This document shows positions 24,317 to 32,476 of a DNA stretch of 64,000 bases, piece by piece (positions within the stretch are counted from its first letter, which is position 1; the number at the start of each line of letters is the position of its first letter). This stretch comes from Halobacterium sp. R2-5. Its GTDB lineage: Archaea; Halobacteriota; Halobacteria; Halobacteriales; Halobacteriaceae. The DNA lies in the NCBI RefSeq assembly GCF_011734195.1, contig NZ_JAANTH010000001.1:1116001-1180000 (forward strand). Direction: 5' to 3'. The notes beneath the pieces are model-generated. The model was given only the letters and a program-made list of their open reading frames with translations, had not been told where the DNA came from and did no database searches. The translations under genes and the position numbers were made by a program.

Positions 24317-25960
24317 ATGTCGAGACAGGAGCGCCGCGTGCTCGCGTACGCCGGCCTCCTCGCCGCCGTCGCCGCGACGTACACCGTCGCGTTCAAGCAC
24401 GGGATGGCGTTCTTCGAGGGGCGCGAGGTGACGTACGTCGAGTCCCTCCAGTTCGTCGGTCAGACGTTCACCACGACTGGCTACGGCGAGTACGCGCCGT
24501 GGGAGTCGAACGTGATGCTGCTGACCGTGGTCGTGATGCAGCTCAGCGGCGTCTTCCTCATCTTCCTGACGCTGCCGCTGTTCGTCGTGCCGTGGATAGA
24601 GGACCGCCTCGAAGTGGAGCCGCCGCGCAGCGTCGACCTCGACGACCACGTCGTCATCTGCGGGTTCGGCGCCCGCGACAAGACGCTCGCGGCGGAACTA
24701 GACGCGCAGGGCGTCGAGTACGTCGTCCTCACGGACGACCGCGAGACTGCGCTGTCGTTGCACGAGAACGGCTGGCGCGCCGTCCACGGCGACCCCGAGA
24801 CCGCGTCCGGGCTGGAGCGCGTGGACGTCGGGGACGCCCGAACGGTCGTCCTCGACGAGAGCGACGAACGTAACGCCACCATCGCGCTCACGGTGACGGA
24901 CATCGCGCCCGACGTCCAGACCGTCTGCTTCGTGGAGGACCCGTCGCTGGCGGAGTATCTGGAGTACGCGGGCGCCGACCGCGTGCTCGGCCCGCGCTCG
25001 CTACTCGGCCGGAGCCTCGCGCGCAACGTCACGAACGCGGTCACGTCGCGACTCGGCGAAGCCGTCGAAATCGGCGACGACTTCGAGATCGTGGAGATGC
25101 CGATCCAGTACGGCAGCGACCTCGACGGTGCCACGCTCGGCGAGACGGCCCTCCTCGAACCGGGCGGCGTGAACGCGGTGGGCGCGTGGTTCGCCGGCGA
25201 GTACGTCGGCTCGCCGTCCCCGGACCGGGAGCTCACGCGGAACACCGTCCTGCTGGTCGCGGGCCGCGAGCGAGACCTCGAAGCGTTCGAGGAGCGCACG
25301 CTCGCCGCGCACGACGCCGCGGACCGCGGACACGTCGTCGTCGCGGGGTACGGCGAGGTCGGCTCGACGGTGCGCGCAGCCCTCGACGAAGCGGGTATCG
25401 AGACGACCGTCGTGGACGTCGAGGACCGCCCGGGCGTGGACGTCGTCGGGGACGCGATGGAAGGGAGCACGCTGCGCGACGCCGACATCGGGGACGCGAG
25501 CGCGCTCGTGCTCGCGCTCGGCGACGACACGTCGACGGTGTTCGCGACGCTGGTCGCCCGCGAGGCCAGCGAGCGCGTGGAGATTCTCTGCCGCGCGAAC
25601 GACGTCGAGAGCGCGCGGAAGCTGTACGCGGCGGGCGCGGACTACGTGCTGTCGCTGGCGACCGTCGCCGGGCGGATGCTCGCCCAGACCATCCTCGCCG
25701 AGGACGTGATGGCCCTCGACAAGCAGATCGACGTCGTGCGGACGGAAGCGCCCGCGCTCGTCGGCCAGACGCTCGCGGGGGCGGACGTCCGCGCGCGCAC
25801 CGGCTGCACGGTGGTCGCGGTCCAGCGGGACGACGAGGTGATCTCTCGGCCGGACGCCGACTTCCGCGTCCGCGAGGGGGACGCGCTCGTTGTGGTGGGC
25901 GCGGACGCTGACGTCGCGCGGTTCAACGAGGTCGCGGGCGTCCACGCGGGGCCGCCGTGA
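24317..25960 (+). CDS. Two-helix potassium channel with tandem TrkA-N/TrkA-C (RCK) domains
   Basis: The 547-residue protein is MthK-like in its membrane part. TM1 is about residues 8-28, the selectivity filter is TTTGYGEYAP (about 52-61) and TM2 is about 68-96. The cytoplasmic part has TrkA-N (VVICGFGARDKTLAAELD, about 110-125), a TrkA-C-like region, a second TrkA-N (VVVAGYGEVGSTVRAALDEAG, about 336-356) and a C-terminal TrkA-C domain. It should be a ligand-gated K+ channel regulated by nucleotide or ion, important for a salt-in lifestyle. The promoter ggttttaag lies about 30 nt upstream of the ATG. Confidence 0.9.
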   Translation: MSRQERRVLAYAGLLAAVAATYTVAFKHGMAFFEGREVTYVESLQFVGQTFTTTGYGEYAPWESNVMLLTVVVMQLSGVFLIFLTLPLFVVPWIEDRLEVEPPRSVDLDDHVVICGFGARDKTLAAELDAQGVEYVVLTDDRETALSLHENGWRAVHGDPETASGLERVDVGDARTVVLDESDERNATIALTVTDIAPDVQTVCFVEDPSLAEYLEYAGADRVLGPRSLLGRSLARNVTNAVTSRLGEAVEIGDDFEIVEMPIQYGSDLDGATLGETALLEPGGVNAVGAWFAGEYVGSPSPDRELTRNTVLLVAGRERDLEAFEERTLAAHDAADRGHVVVAGYGEVGSTVRAALDEAGIETTVVDVEDRPGVDVVGDAMEGSTLRDADIGDASALVLALGDDTSTVFATLVAREASERVEILCRANDVESARKLYAAGADYVLSLATVAGRMLAQTILAEDVMALDKQIDVVRTEAPALVGQTLAGADVRARTGCTVVAVQRDDEVISRPDADFRVREGDALVVVGADADVARFNEVAGVHAGPP

Positions 25961-25976
25961 GGCCGAACACACCGGC

Positions 25977-26001
25977 GAACATGTGATATTTCGATATGTT
26001 C
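25977..26001. promoter_or_regulatory. Long dyad upstream of the KaiC-like gene
   Basis: GAACAT (25977-25982) N13 ATGTTC (25996-26001) is a perfect inverted repeat in an AT-rich island between the K+ channel stop and the KaiC-like gene. It could be an operator or a transcript-end hairpin. Confidence 0.35.
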
Positions 26002-26077
26002 CGGTCGCGGGCGGGAAACCTGCCCGGGGCGCCCGGCCATCGCTCCCCGTAAACCGGCGAGGAAGCGCCTATCCCGC

Positions 26078-26093
26078 ACATACTTATGTATAT
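26078..26093 (+). promoter_or_regulatory. Predicted promoter of the KaiC-like gene
   Basis: The sequence acatacttatgtatat holds a TATA-like core and a perfect small dyad (ACATA-CT-TATGT). It lies about 65 nt before ATG 26152, so the transcript would have a leader of roughly 35-40 nt, unlike the mostly leaderless neighbours. Confidence 0.45.
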
Positions 26094-26151
26094 CCGTCCA
26101 AGCACGGGCAAGCGGAACGGGCCGCGGTAGTGTCGGTTTCGCCCACTAACA

Positions 26152-26808
26152 ATGACGTACAACGTCGACGGGGTGCTCCCGGCCGAGCTCGTCTCGGAGT
26201 TCGACGACGGCACGAACCTCCTGCTGAGCGGGCCGGCGATGTCCGGGAAGCGCGACCTCCTCCTGTCACTGCTCGCGCGCGGCGACGCCGACGGCGACGG
26301 CGCCGTCATCGTCACGTCCCGCGACCCGGCGGAGGAGATCGCCGCCGAGTACGCCGACGCGGTCGGCGGGGACCCCGGCTTCCTCCGCGTGCTCGACTGC
26401 GTCAGCGCCCAGAGCGGCGGCGCCACCGACGCCGACGACACCCACTACGTCTCCTCGCCGGGTGACCTCACCGGCATGGGCATCGAGTTCTCGGAGGTCG
26501 CGCGCGGCGCCGCGGACGCGGGCGTCGGCCGCCTCCGGGTGGGTTTCGACTCGCTGTCCCCGATTTTGATGTACGTCGACCTCCAGCGGCTGTTCCGGTT
26601 CCTCCACGTGTTCACGAGCCAGATACAGTCACAGGGCTGGCTCGGCGTGTTCTCGGTCGACCCGGAGAGCCACGACGACAAGACCGTCAACACCATCAGC
26701 CAGCTGTTCGACGGCGTCGTCGACGTCCGCGCGAACGACGGCGTCAGCGAGGTCCGCGTTCGCGGCGTCACCGACGGCCCCACCGAGTGGACGCGCGTCG
26801 AAGCCTAA
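26152..26808 (+). CDS. KaiC/RecA-superfamily ATPase-like protein (haloarchaeal type)
   Basis: The 218-residue protein matches the haloarchaeal RecA-superfamily group related to KaiC/GvpD and often found with HTR-like signalling proteins. The P-loop region is LLLSGPAMSGKRDLLL (about 24-39), where the usual Ser/Thr after GK is Arg, so nucleotide binding may be altered. A Walker-B-like segment is RLRVGFDSLSPILMYVD, and a C-terminal beta-strand pair (DVRANDGVSEVRVRGV) follows. Only one RecA-like domain is present. Role unknown, probably signalling. Confidence 0.75.
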   Translation: MTYNVDGVLPAELVSEFDDGTNLLLSGPAMSGKRDLLLSLLARGDADGDGAVIVTSRDPAEEIAAEYADAVGGDPGFLRVLDCVSAQSGGATDADDTHYVSSPGDLTGMGIEFSEVARGAADAGVGRLRVGFDSLSPILMYVDLQRLFRFLHVFTSQIQSQGWLGVFSVDPESHDDKTVNTISQLFDGVVDVRANDGVSEVRVRGVTDGPTEWTRVEA

Positions 26809-27221
26809 ACCCGGCGGTCGTGGCGTTCGGCGGCGACCGTCTCGACAGCCTCTCGACCTGCACCGTACGCGAGGTGCGTCCCGCAGTCGCAGTCCGACGC
26901 GCCCAGTCCCGGGACTGGCACTGCAGCGTCGTTCAGCGCGCGAGCGGTCTCGCACTCGACGTCCGCCTCGTCGGTCACGTAGACGGCCGCAACCCGCGTC
27001 TCCGGGTGGCCGAGCAGGTAGTCGACGTGCCAGTGGCGGGCGTCGCGCTCGCCGGCCGCGAGTTCGCGGTGGCGGTCGACGCGCCCCAAGCCGCCGCTAC
27101 CGAACGCCGACCCCGTATACGCGTACCAGCCCGCGTCGAGGTCGTACTCGCCCTTCGCGCCGAACGCCACGGTCGCCGCCTCGGCGAGTTCGACGAGCAG
27201 CGTGTACGTGCCCGAGCTCAT
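26805..27221 (-). CDS. DUF123/GIY-YIG-type nuclease-like protein
   Basis: The 138-residue protein belongs to the DUF123 group, a GIY-YIG-related domain often fused to or near endonuclease III in archaea. The family pattern is visible as GTYTLLVEL, then AGWYAYTGSAFGSGGLGRVDRHR, then HWHVDYLLGH, then CGTHLAYG. The C-terminus has DCDCGTHL. Activity is unproven. Its start is about 5 nt from the convergent-side end of the aldo-keto reductase gene on the same strand, so the two may be co-transcribed. Confidence 0.78.
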   Translation of the reverse strand: MSSGTYTLLVELAEAATVAFGAKGEYDLDAGWYAYTGSAFGSGGLGRVDRHRELAAGERDARHWHVDYLLGHPETRVAAVYVTDEADVECETARALNDAAVPVPGLGASDCDCGTHLAYGAGREAVETVAAERHDRRV

Positions 27222-27225
27222 CGCG

Positions 27226-28203
27226 TCACTCGTGGCCGGAGACGGGGACCGGCTCGTAGGGCTCCTCGAGGTACTCGATATCCGAGTCCGAGAGGTCGAT
27301 GTCGAGCGCCTCGACGGCCTGTTCGAGGTGCTCGACGCTCGTCGTGCCGACGATTGGCGCGTCCACCCAGTCCTTGTGGAACAGCCACGAGAGCGCTATC
27401 TGGGCCATCTCGACGTCCTTCTCGGCGGCGAGCTCCTGCACGCGCTCGTTGACTTCCGCGCCGCCGCCCGAGCGGTACGGGTGCTCGTACATGCTCTCCT
27501 CGGCCTCGCCGCGGGCCGTCGCGTCGATGTCCTCGTGGGGGCGCGTGAGGTAGCCGCGCGCGAGCGGCGACCACGGAATGACGCCCACGCCTTCCTTCTG
27601 GCAGAGCGGCAGCATCTCGCGCTCCTCCTCCCGGTAGACGAGGTTGTAGTGGTTCTGCATCGTGACGAAGCGCTCGTAGCCCTCGCGCTCGCTCGTGCGG
27701 AGCGCGTCCGCGAACTGGTGGGCCCACTGCGAGGAGGTCCCGATATACCGGGCTTTCCCGCGCCGCACCGCGTCCGTGAGCGCCGCGAGCGTCTCGTCGA
27801 CGGGCGTGTCGTAGTCCCAGCGGTGGGTCTGGTAGAGGTCCACGGTGTCCATCCGCAGCCGCTCCAGGGAGTTGTCCAGTTCCTGCTCGATGGCCTTCCG
27901 GGAGAGCCCGCCGGAGTTCGGGTTTCCGTCGTCCATCTGGAAGAAGCCCTTCGTCGCGACGACGTGCTCGTCGCGGTCGTACTCCGCGAGGACGTTCCCG
28001 AGCACGCGCTCGCTCTCGCCCTTCGAGTACATGTTCGCGGTGTCGAAGAAGTTCACCCCGAGTTCGATAGCGCGCTCGATGATGGGCCGGGACTCCTCCT
28101 CGTCTAACACCCACGGCCGCCACTCCGGGGACCCGAAGCTCATGCAGCCGAGACAGATCCGCGATACCTCCATCCCCGTGTCGCCGAGCGTGGTGTACTC
28201 CAT
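27226..28203 (-). CDS. Aldo/keto reductase
   Basis: The 325-residue TIM-barrel NADPH oxidoreductase shows the catalytic tetrad Asp and Tyr in NFFDTANMYS, Lys in VVATKGFF and His in YQTHRWD. The coenzyme phosphate region is APIVGTTSVEHLEQA near the C-terminus. It resembles the YajO/MocA-like AKR group. A carbonyl reductase or sugar/aldehyde detoxification role is likely, but the substrate is unknown. The neighbour upstream is a regulator on the same strand whose stop is 75 nt away. Confidence 0.9.
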   Translation of the reverse strand: MEYTTLGDTGMEVSRICLGCMSFGSPEWRPWVLDEEESRPIIERAIELGVNFFDTANMYSKGESERVLGNVLAEYDRDEHVVATKGFFQMDDGNPNSGGLSRKAIEQELDNSLERLRMDTVDLYQTHRWDYDTPVDETLAALTDAVRRGKARYIGTSSQWAHQFADALRTSEREGYERFVTMQNHYNLVYREEEREMLPLCQKEGVGVIPWSPLARGYLTRPHEDIDATARGEAEESMYEHPYRSGGGAEVNERVQELAAEKDVEMAQIALSWLFHKDWVDAPIVGTTSVEHLEQAVEALDIDLSDSDIEYLEEPYEPVPVSGHE

Positions 28204-28278
28204 GCGGGAGACGTCGGCCGCGTGGGTGTTAGTGGTTTGCCAGCCGGCAGTCGCGCTCCCGGCGCCCGCCGGCCGCTG

Positions 28279-29046
28279 TCACTGCTGGAGCGGCTCCGCG
28301 TCCGCTCGGAGACGCTCGTAGACGTCTTCGGCCCACCGAACCGCGCGCCGTCCGTCGTTCCGGAGTACGCCAGCGAGCCCGCGGTCGTCGTAGACGAGCG
28401 CGCAGACGACCGTGGAGTCGGGCTGCTCGACGAGCACGAGCGCGTAGTCGAGGGTTTCGTTCGCCCGGCGCAGCGTCAGCCGGCCCGTGTCGAGGCAGGC
28501 TCCCACAGCGTCGGCGTGCGTCGAGACGAGTTCGTCCAGCGCCGCCGGCGCGACGGTGAGGTCGACGGGGACCTCGTCGTCGACGATGCGCTCGCGGAAC
28601 CGCGGGACGTTCTCGTCGAGGACCGCGGGCACGAACCCGCGGACTGCCGTCGCGTCTTCCAGTACCGACTGGTACGCGAGGTACGGCCGCTGGGGTGCGA
28701 CGGGGTCCGGCCGGACGACGTTCGCGCCCCGGAGCAGCGCGCCGTCGAGGGGCTCGTCCGCAGGCAGCGGGTCGAGCACGCCGCTGACGTCGTCGAGCGC
28801 GTCCAGCGTCGCGGTGAACTGCTCGTAGGCGTCGAACGCGAGCCGTCCCTGCGGGGTGAGCGACACGCCGCCGTCGCGTGCGACGAACCCCGCGGCTTCG
28901 AGGTCTCGGACCGCGCGGTCGACCGTCGACCGGGACACCGACTGGGAGACAGCCAGCTCCTGTTTCGTTCGCGCGTCGTCCCGGAGCGAGCGCAGCAGCT
29001 CCGCGCGCCGAGCGAGTAGGGGCACCGCGTCGCCGGTGTCCATCAT
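28279..29046 (-). CDS. Winged-helix regulator with FilR1-like C-terminal domain
   Basis: The 255-residue protein has an N-terminal winged helix (about 10-70: RAELLRSLRDDARTKQELAVSQSVSRSTVDRAVRDLE). The C-terminal domain of about 170 residues contains VLDENVPRFRERIVDD and ALVLVEQPDSTVVCALVYDDRGLAGVLRND, as in archaeal FilR1/DUF1724-type regulators. These sense small ligands and often control their own genes. The start could be either Met of an MM pair (29046 or 29043). A TATA box flanked by an inverted repeat lies just upstream. Target outside its own gene unknown. Confidence 0.82.
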   Translation of the reverse strand: MMDTGDAVPLLARRAELLRSLRDDARTKQELAVSQSVSRSTVDRAVRDLEAAGFVARDGGVSLTPQGRLAFDAYEQFTATLDALDDVSGVLDPLPADEPLDGALLRGANVVRPDPVAPQRPYLAYQSVLEDATAVRGFVPAVLDENVPRFRERIVDDEVPVDLTVAPAALDELVSTHADAVGACLDTGRLTLRRANETLDYALVLVEQPDSTVVCALVYDDRGLAGVLRNDGRRAVRWAEDVYERLRADAEPLQQ

Positions 29047-29068
29047 CGTCTCACCGAATGGGTACCCG

Positions 29069-29100
29069 TTGGCGGCTCATCGTATATAAATGACCGCCAA
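29069..29100 (-). promoter_or_regulatory. TATA box enclosed by a perfect inverted repeat
   Basis: TTGGCGG (29069-29075) and CCGCCAA (29094-29100) are perfect 7-bp arms spaced by 18 bp, and the TATA box (minus strand tttatatacg) lies between them. TBP binding and regulator binding would compete, so this is a likely autorepression operator for the 28279-29046 regulator. Confidence 0.6.
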
Positions 29101-29216
29101 TGTTATGTCGGTCTACCGGCGGGTGGGTAGCACTGCAAGCGGTAATGTGAAGCCCCTCGCGTAGCGACTGCCACTTGCTGGTGTACGAACACCGGCTGTG
29201 CCTCTGACACGCTCCG

Positions 29217-29238
29217 CCCGCCGGCGTCTGCCGGCGGG
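29217..29238 (-). terminator. GC-rich hairpin downstream of the SRAP gene
   Basis: CCCGCCGGC (29217-29225) and GCCGGCGGG (29230-29238) form a perfect 9-bp stem with a GTCT loop, about 30 nt after the SRAP stop. There is no long T-run, so it may stabilise the 3' end of the transcript and not terminate it strictly. The rest of 29101-29267 shows no gene. Confidence 0.4.
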
Positions 29239-29267
29239 TATCGGAGCGATCGACCGAAACCCGCGAG

Positions 29268-29957
29268 CTACGCTACCGACTCCACGAGCTCCGGCCGGTC
29301 GTTCGACGGGTCGTTGACCGCCCGCGACACCGGCCACGCCCGCAGTTCCACGTCGCCCGGTTCGAGCAGGCCGCTGGGGTCGTCTTCGGCCAGCCACCGC
29401 TCGCCCGCCTCGCGGCCGAGGACGACGGCCATCCGGTGGTGGTACTCCGCGAGGAAGTCGTTCGGCTCGGTCGTCACGATAGTAAAGGACTGCACGGGTT
29501 CGGGGTCCCGGCTCGGGCCGCCCTCCCCGAACTCCCCCAGCCCGGTCTGCTTCTGCTCGGGCGTCCACGTCTCCCACAACCCCGCGAGCAGGAGCGGTCG
29601 GCCGTCCGCCCGCGAGACGAAGTACGGCTGCTTGCCGTCGCCGGTTTCGGTCCACTCGTAGAAGCCGTCCGCGGGCACCAGACACCGCCGCTGCCGGTAC
29701 GCCTCCTCGAACAGCCGGCTCTCCGTCAGCGACTCCGCGCGGGCGTTTATCGGGTCCGGGCCCTCCCGCGGGCCGTCCGACCACGACGGCACCAGCCCCC
29801 AGCGCGCCGTCGAGAGCGCCGTCGGTTCGGCGTCCAGAATCACCGGGAGGTCCTCCGACGGCGCGGCGTTGTACGTCGCCTCGTAGCTCGCGTCCTCCAG
29901 CCCGAACTCCGCCGCGAGGTCCGCGGGGTCGCTGAACAGCGCGTACCGGCCACACAT
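29268..29957 (-). CDS. SRAP/YedK-type DNA-protein crosslink protease-like protein
   Basis: The 229-residue protein begins MCGRYALF, with the absolutely conserved Cys-2 that forms a thiazolidine link with abasic sites. Other family residues are visible: the Asn in NAAPSEDLPV, INARAES, the Glu in PADGFYEW and the His in YHHRMAVVL. SRAP (HMCES/YedK) proteins shield abasic sites in single-stranded DNA. The promoter gacttttac lies about 29 nt upstream, suggesting a leaderless transcript, as needed for exposure of Cys-2 right after Met removal. Confidence 0.93.
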   Translation of the reverse strand: MCGRYALFSDPADLAAEFGLEDASYEATYNAAPSEDLPVILDAEPTALSTARWGLVPSWSDGPREGPDPINARAESLTESRLFEEAYRQRRCLVPADGFYEWTETGDGKQPYFVSRADGRPLLLAGLWETWTPEQKQTGLGEFGEGGPSRDPEPVQSFTIVTTEPNDFLAEYHHRMAVVLGREAGERWLAEDDPSGLLEPGDVELRAWPVSRAVNDPSNDRPELVESVA

Positions 29958-29986
29958 ACGCGACGAGAGGGGCCGGGCCGTAAAAG

Positions 29987-30832
29987 TCAGTCCGGTAGCG
30001 CGGCCTCCAGGTCGTCGACGACGGACTGGGTCCCGACGAACGTCGGCGTCCGCTCGTGGACGTCGTCCGGATCGACGTCCAGCAGCGACTGCGAGCCGTC
30101 CGTGGACGCGCCGCCCGCCTGCTCGACGACGTACGCGATCGGCATCGACTCGAAGAGCGCGCGCAGCTTCCCCTCCGGTCGGGACTGCAGGCCCGGGTAG
30201 CCGAAGACGCCGCCGTACGTCAGCACCTGGTTCACGTCCGCGATCATCGCGCCGCCGTACCGGAGCTTCAGGTCGTCTTCGACGTCACGGACGTACGATT
30301 CGAACTCCTCGGTCCAGTCCGGTACGCGCCCGCCGAACCCGTAGACGACTGGGTCGTCCGGGACTTCCACGTTACCGAGGTCCGTACGACCGTCGGCCTC
30401 CACGAGGTACTCCGTGACGTCGCCGTCCCGGGCGACGGTCATCGTCGTAATCGGGCCGTACAGCACGAACCCCGCCGCCACGAGGCTCCGGCCCGACGCC
30501 GGCACCGCCTCGTCGTAGACGCCGAGCACCGTCCCGCAGGGGTTGTTCGACTTCACGTTCGAGGAACCGTCCAGCGGGTCGATCGCGACCGCGTACCCGT
30601 CGTCGGCGTCGCCCACCACCTCGACGTCCTCGCGCTCCTCGCTGGCGTACCAGTTCACGCCGTCCAGGTCCGCGAGGCGCTCGAACAGCACGTCGTCGGC
30701 CCACACGTCCGCTTCCAGCTGTTCGTCCCCGGAGACGTTCTCCGTGGCCGCCTTCGCGCGGCGCTCCGGCAGCCCCTCGCGAATCTCGGGCGCCGCGTCC
30801 GCGACGACGTCGAAGACGCTGTCGACGACCAT
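29987..30832 (-). CDS. fbp: Class I fructose-1,6-bisphosphatase
   Basis: The 281-residue enzyme removes the C1 phosphate of fructose 1,6-bisphosphate in gluconeogenesis. The metal and substrate motifs of the FBPase/IMPase superfamily are clear: IDPLDGSSN (about 87-95), NNPCGTVLGVYD and GYPGLQSRPEGKLRALFE (about 215-232). The start ATG overlaps the stop of the aldolase gene (TGATG), so the two are translationally coupled. Together they carry out consecutive steps toward fructose 6-phosphate. Confidence 0.93.
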   Translation of the reverse strand: MVVDSVFDVVADAAPEIREGLPERRAKAATENVSGDEQLEADVWADDVLFERLADLDGVNWYASEEREDVEVVGDADDGYAVAIDPLDGSSNVKSNNPCGTVLGVYDEAVPASGRSLVAAGFVLYGPITTMTVARDGDVTEYLVEADGRTDLGNVEVPDDPVVYGFGGRVPDWTEEFESYVRDVEDDLKLRYGGAMIADVNQVLTYGGVFGYPGLQSRPEGKLRALFESMPIAYVVEQAGGASTDGSQSLLDVDPDDVHERTPTFVGTQSVVDDLEAALPD

Positions 30833-31623
30833 CAGATTCTGTCGAGCGCCTCGTCGACGCTCGCCTCCTCGTAGATGACGGCTTCGAGCGCGTCGAGGAA
30901 CGGCTCCGGCTGCTCGCGCTGCCAGACGTTCCGACCGACCGCCAGCCCGACGGCGCCCGCGTCGATGGCGCCCTTCACGGACTCGAGGAAGTCGCGGTCG
31001 CTGGTCTTCGACCCGCCGGACATCACGACGTCCGTCGCCCCCGCCATGTCCACGGCGAACGACATCGCGTCCGAGCTCCCGGGGTACTTCACCTTCGCGA
31101 TGTCGGCGCCGAGTTCCAGCGCCTGCCGCGCCGCGTACGCGATGGTGTCCGGGGACGTGTCGTCTTTGAGGCCCTGCCCGCGCGGGTACGACCACATCAC
31201 GACCGGGAGGTCGTGTTCGCGGGCGGCCTCCTGGGCTTTCCGGAACTCCTCGGCCATCTCGACCTCGTGATTCGACCCGCCGTACAGCGTGAACCCGACG
31301 GCGTCCGCGCCGACCTCCGCAGCGTAGTCGACCGACCAGTTCACCGCGGAGTCCGGTTCGCCCATCCAGAGGTTCGACGTGCCGTTGAGCTTCGCGAGCA
31401 GGTTCACGTCGTCCTCGTAGGACGGGTAGTACGCCTCCGCGACGCCCTTCTGGACGGCCATCGCGGACACCGCGTCGTGGGCCGCGATGTCCCAGACCGT
31501 CCCGGGGTCCATCGTCTCGGGCACTTCCTCGAAGTCCACGGGCCCGTGTTCGAGGCCGTGGTCGTACGCGAGAATCAGTACTTTCCCATCGCGCGAAATC
31601 GGAGAGTCCTCGAAGGGGCGCAT
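30832..31623 (-). CDS. Class I fructose-bisphosphate aldolase, archaeal (FbaB/DhnA) type
   Basis: The 263-residue protein shows ILAYDHGLEHGP at the N-terminus, the Schiff-base lysine in ADIAKVKYPGS (about residue 170) and the phosphate loops VVMSGGSKT and GLAVGRNVWQR. It makes or cleaves fructose 1,6-bisphosphate. Two Met codons are adjacent; 31623 is chosen, with 31626 equally possible. A TATA-like acttatgcg centred near 31648 fits a leaderless start here and excludes the longer frame to 31686. It is the first gene of the fba-fbp pair. Confidence 0.92.
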   Translation of the reverse strand: MRPFEDSPISRDGKVLILAYDHGLEHGPVDFEEVPETMDPGTVWDIAAHDAVSAMAVQKGVAEAYYPSYEDDVNLLAKLNGTSNLWMGEPDSAVNWSVDYAAEVGADAVGFTLYGGSNHEVEMAEEFRKAQEAAREHDLPVVMWSYPRGQGLKDDTSPDTIAYAARQALELGADIAKVKYPGSSDAMSFAVDMAGATDVVMSGGSKTSDRDFLESVKGAIDAGAVGLAVGRNVWQREQPEPFLDALEAVIYEEASVDEALDRI

Positions 31624-31717
31624 CATCAGAACGTGCAACGAGGACGCATAAGTGTCTAACTGTCCGCGAGGGCGCGCGAACCCCACGAATTCCGTACTTT
31701 GACTACACTCCGAGTAA

Positions 31718-32392
31718 CTACTGGTCGTGGTCGGCGGCCGCGCGCTTCCACGCCGCGATACGCTCCTCGTCGACGCCCAGCGAGTCCGCGACGTGCTCGA
31801 CGTGTGCGGTCGCGAGACTGCGGACCGACGTGACGCCCGCGCGAGCCAGCAGGTTCGCGGCCGACTCGTCGACGCCGTCGACGGCGGTCACGGGCGTCGG
31901 CGTCGACTGCTCGCGCCACGCCGCCTCGTCGCGCTCCGGCGACGGCTCGCTGTCCTCGCCGTTCGGCCACGACCGCTCGCGCCACGCCGACTCCTCGGCG
32001 GCCTCGTCGCCGCCCTCGACGTCGCTCGAGCTCGCCGACTGACGCTGCCACGCCGACTCCTCGGCGGCCGCGTCACCGCTGCCGTCCGCGGACGCCTCGT
32101 CGTCGCCGTAGCTCGCGGCCACCCACTCGCGCTCCTCGTCGTGGAGGCCGCGAACCTGCTCGGCGCGCCTGTCGAGGTCTTCGCCGCCCGAGAACGACCA
32201 CTGGAGGGAGTGCTCGCGCCGGATGCGCGCGGCGACCCCGGGGTTGACGCCGGCCTCGACGAGCTCGGCGTGCGAGACAGACTTCGCTGCGAGGTCGTCT
32301 GCGTCGATGCCGGCCGCCGCGAGGACGTCTGCCGTCGCTGGGCCGACGAACTTCAGCGACAGCAGCCCGTCGTCCGCGTCCTCGTCTCCCAC
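31718..32392 (-). CDS. Helix-hairpin-helix protein with internal Trp-containing repeats
   Basis: The 224-residue protein starts at GTG 32392. It has an HhH-like domain at the N-terminus (LKFVGPATADVLAAAGI, then GVNPGVAARIRREH) and a second at the C-terminus (VDGVDESAANLLARAGVTSVRSLA, then IAAWKRAA). The low-complexity middle has three copies of a short acidic/Trp repeat: AEESAWQRQS, AEESAWRERS and DEAAWREQS (about residues 108-162). HhH domains bind DNA non-specifically or mediate protein contacts, and the linker repeats may bind a partner. No family name is certain. It is divergent from the hydroxyacyl-CoA dehydrogenase. Confidence 0.78.
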   Translation of the reverse strand: MGDEDADDGLLSLKFVGPATADVLAAAGIDADDLAAKSVSHAELVEAGVNPGVAARIRREHSLQWSFSGGEDLDRRAEQVRGLHDEEREWVAASYGDDEASADGSGDAAAEESAWQRQSASSSDVEGGDEAAEESAWRERSWPNGEDSEPSPERDEAAWREQSTPTPVTAVDGVDESAANLLARAGVTSVRSLATAHVEHVADSLGVDEERIAAWKRAAADHDQ

Positions 32393-32476
32393 AGTTGCTG
32401 GAGGGAAGCCCCCGGAGGTGCTTGAGTGTTTCCACGTTCCGGCATTCTTAGGTGAACGCCCGCCGCAGTCGGAACT

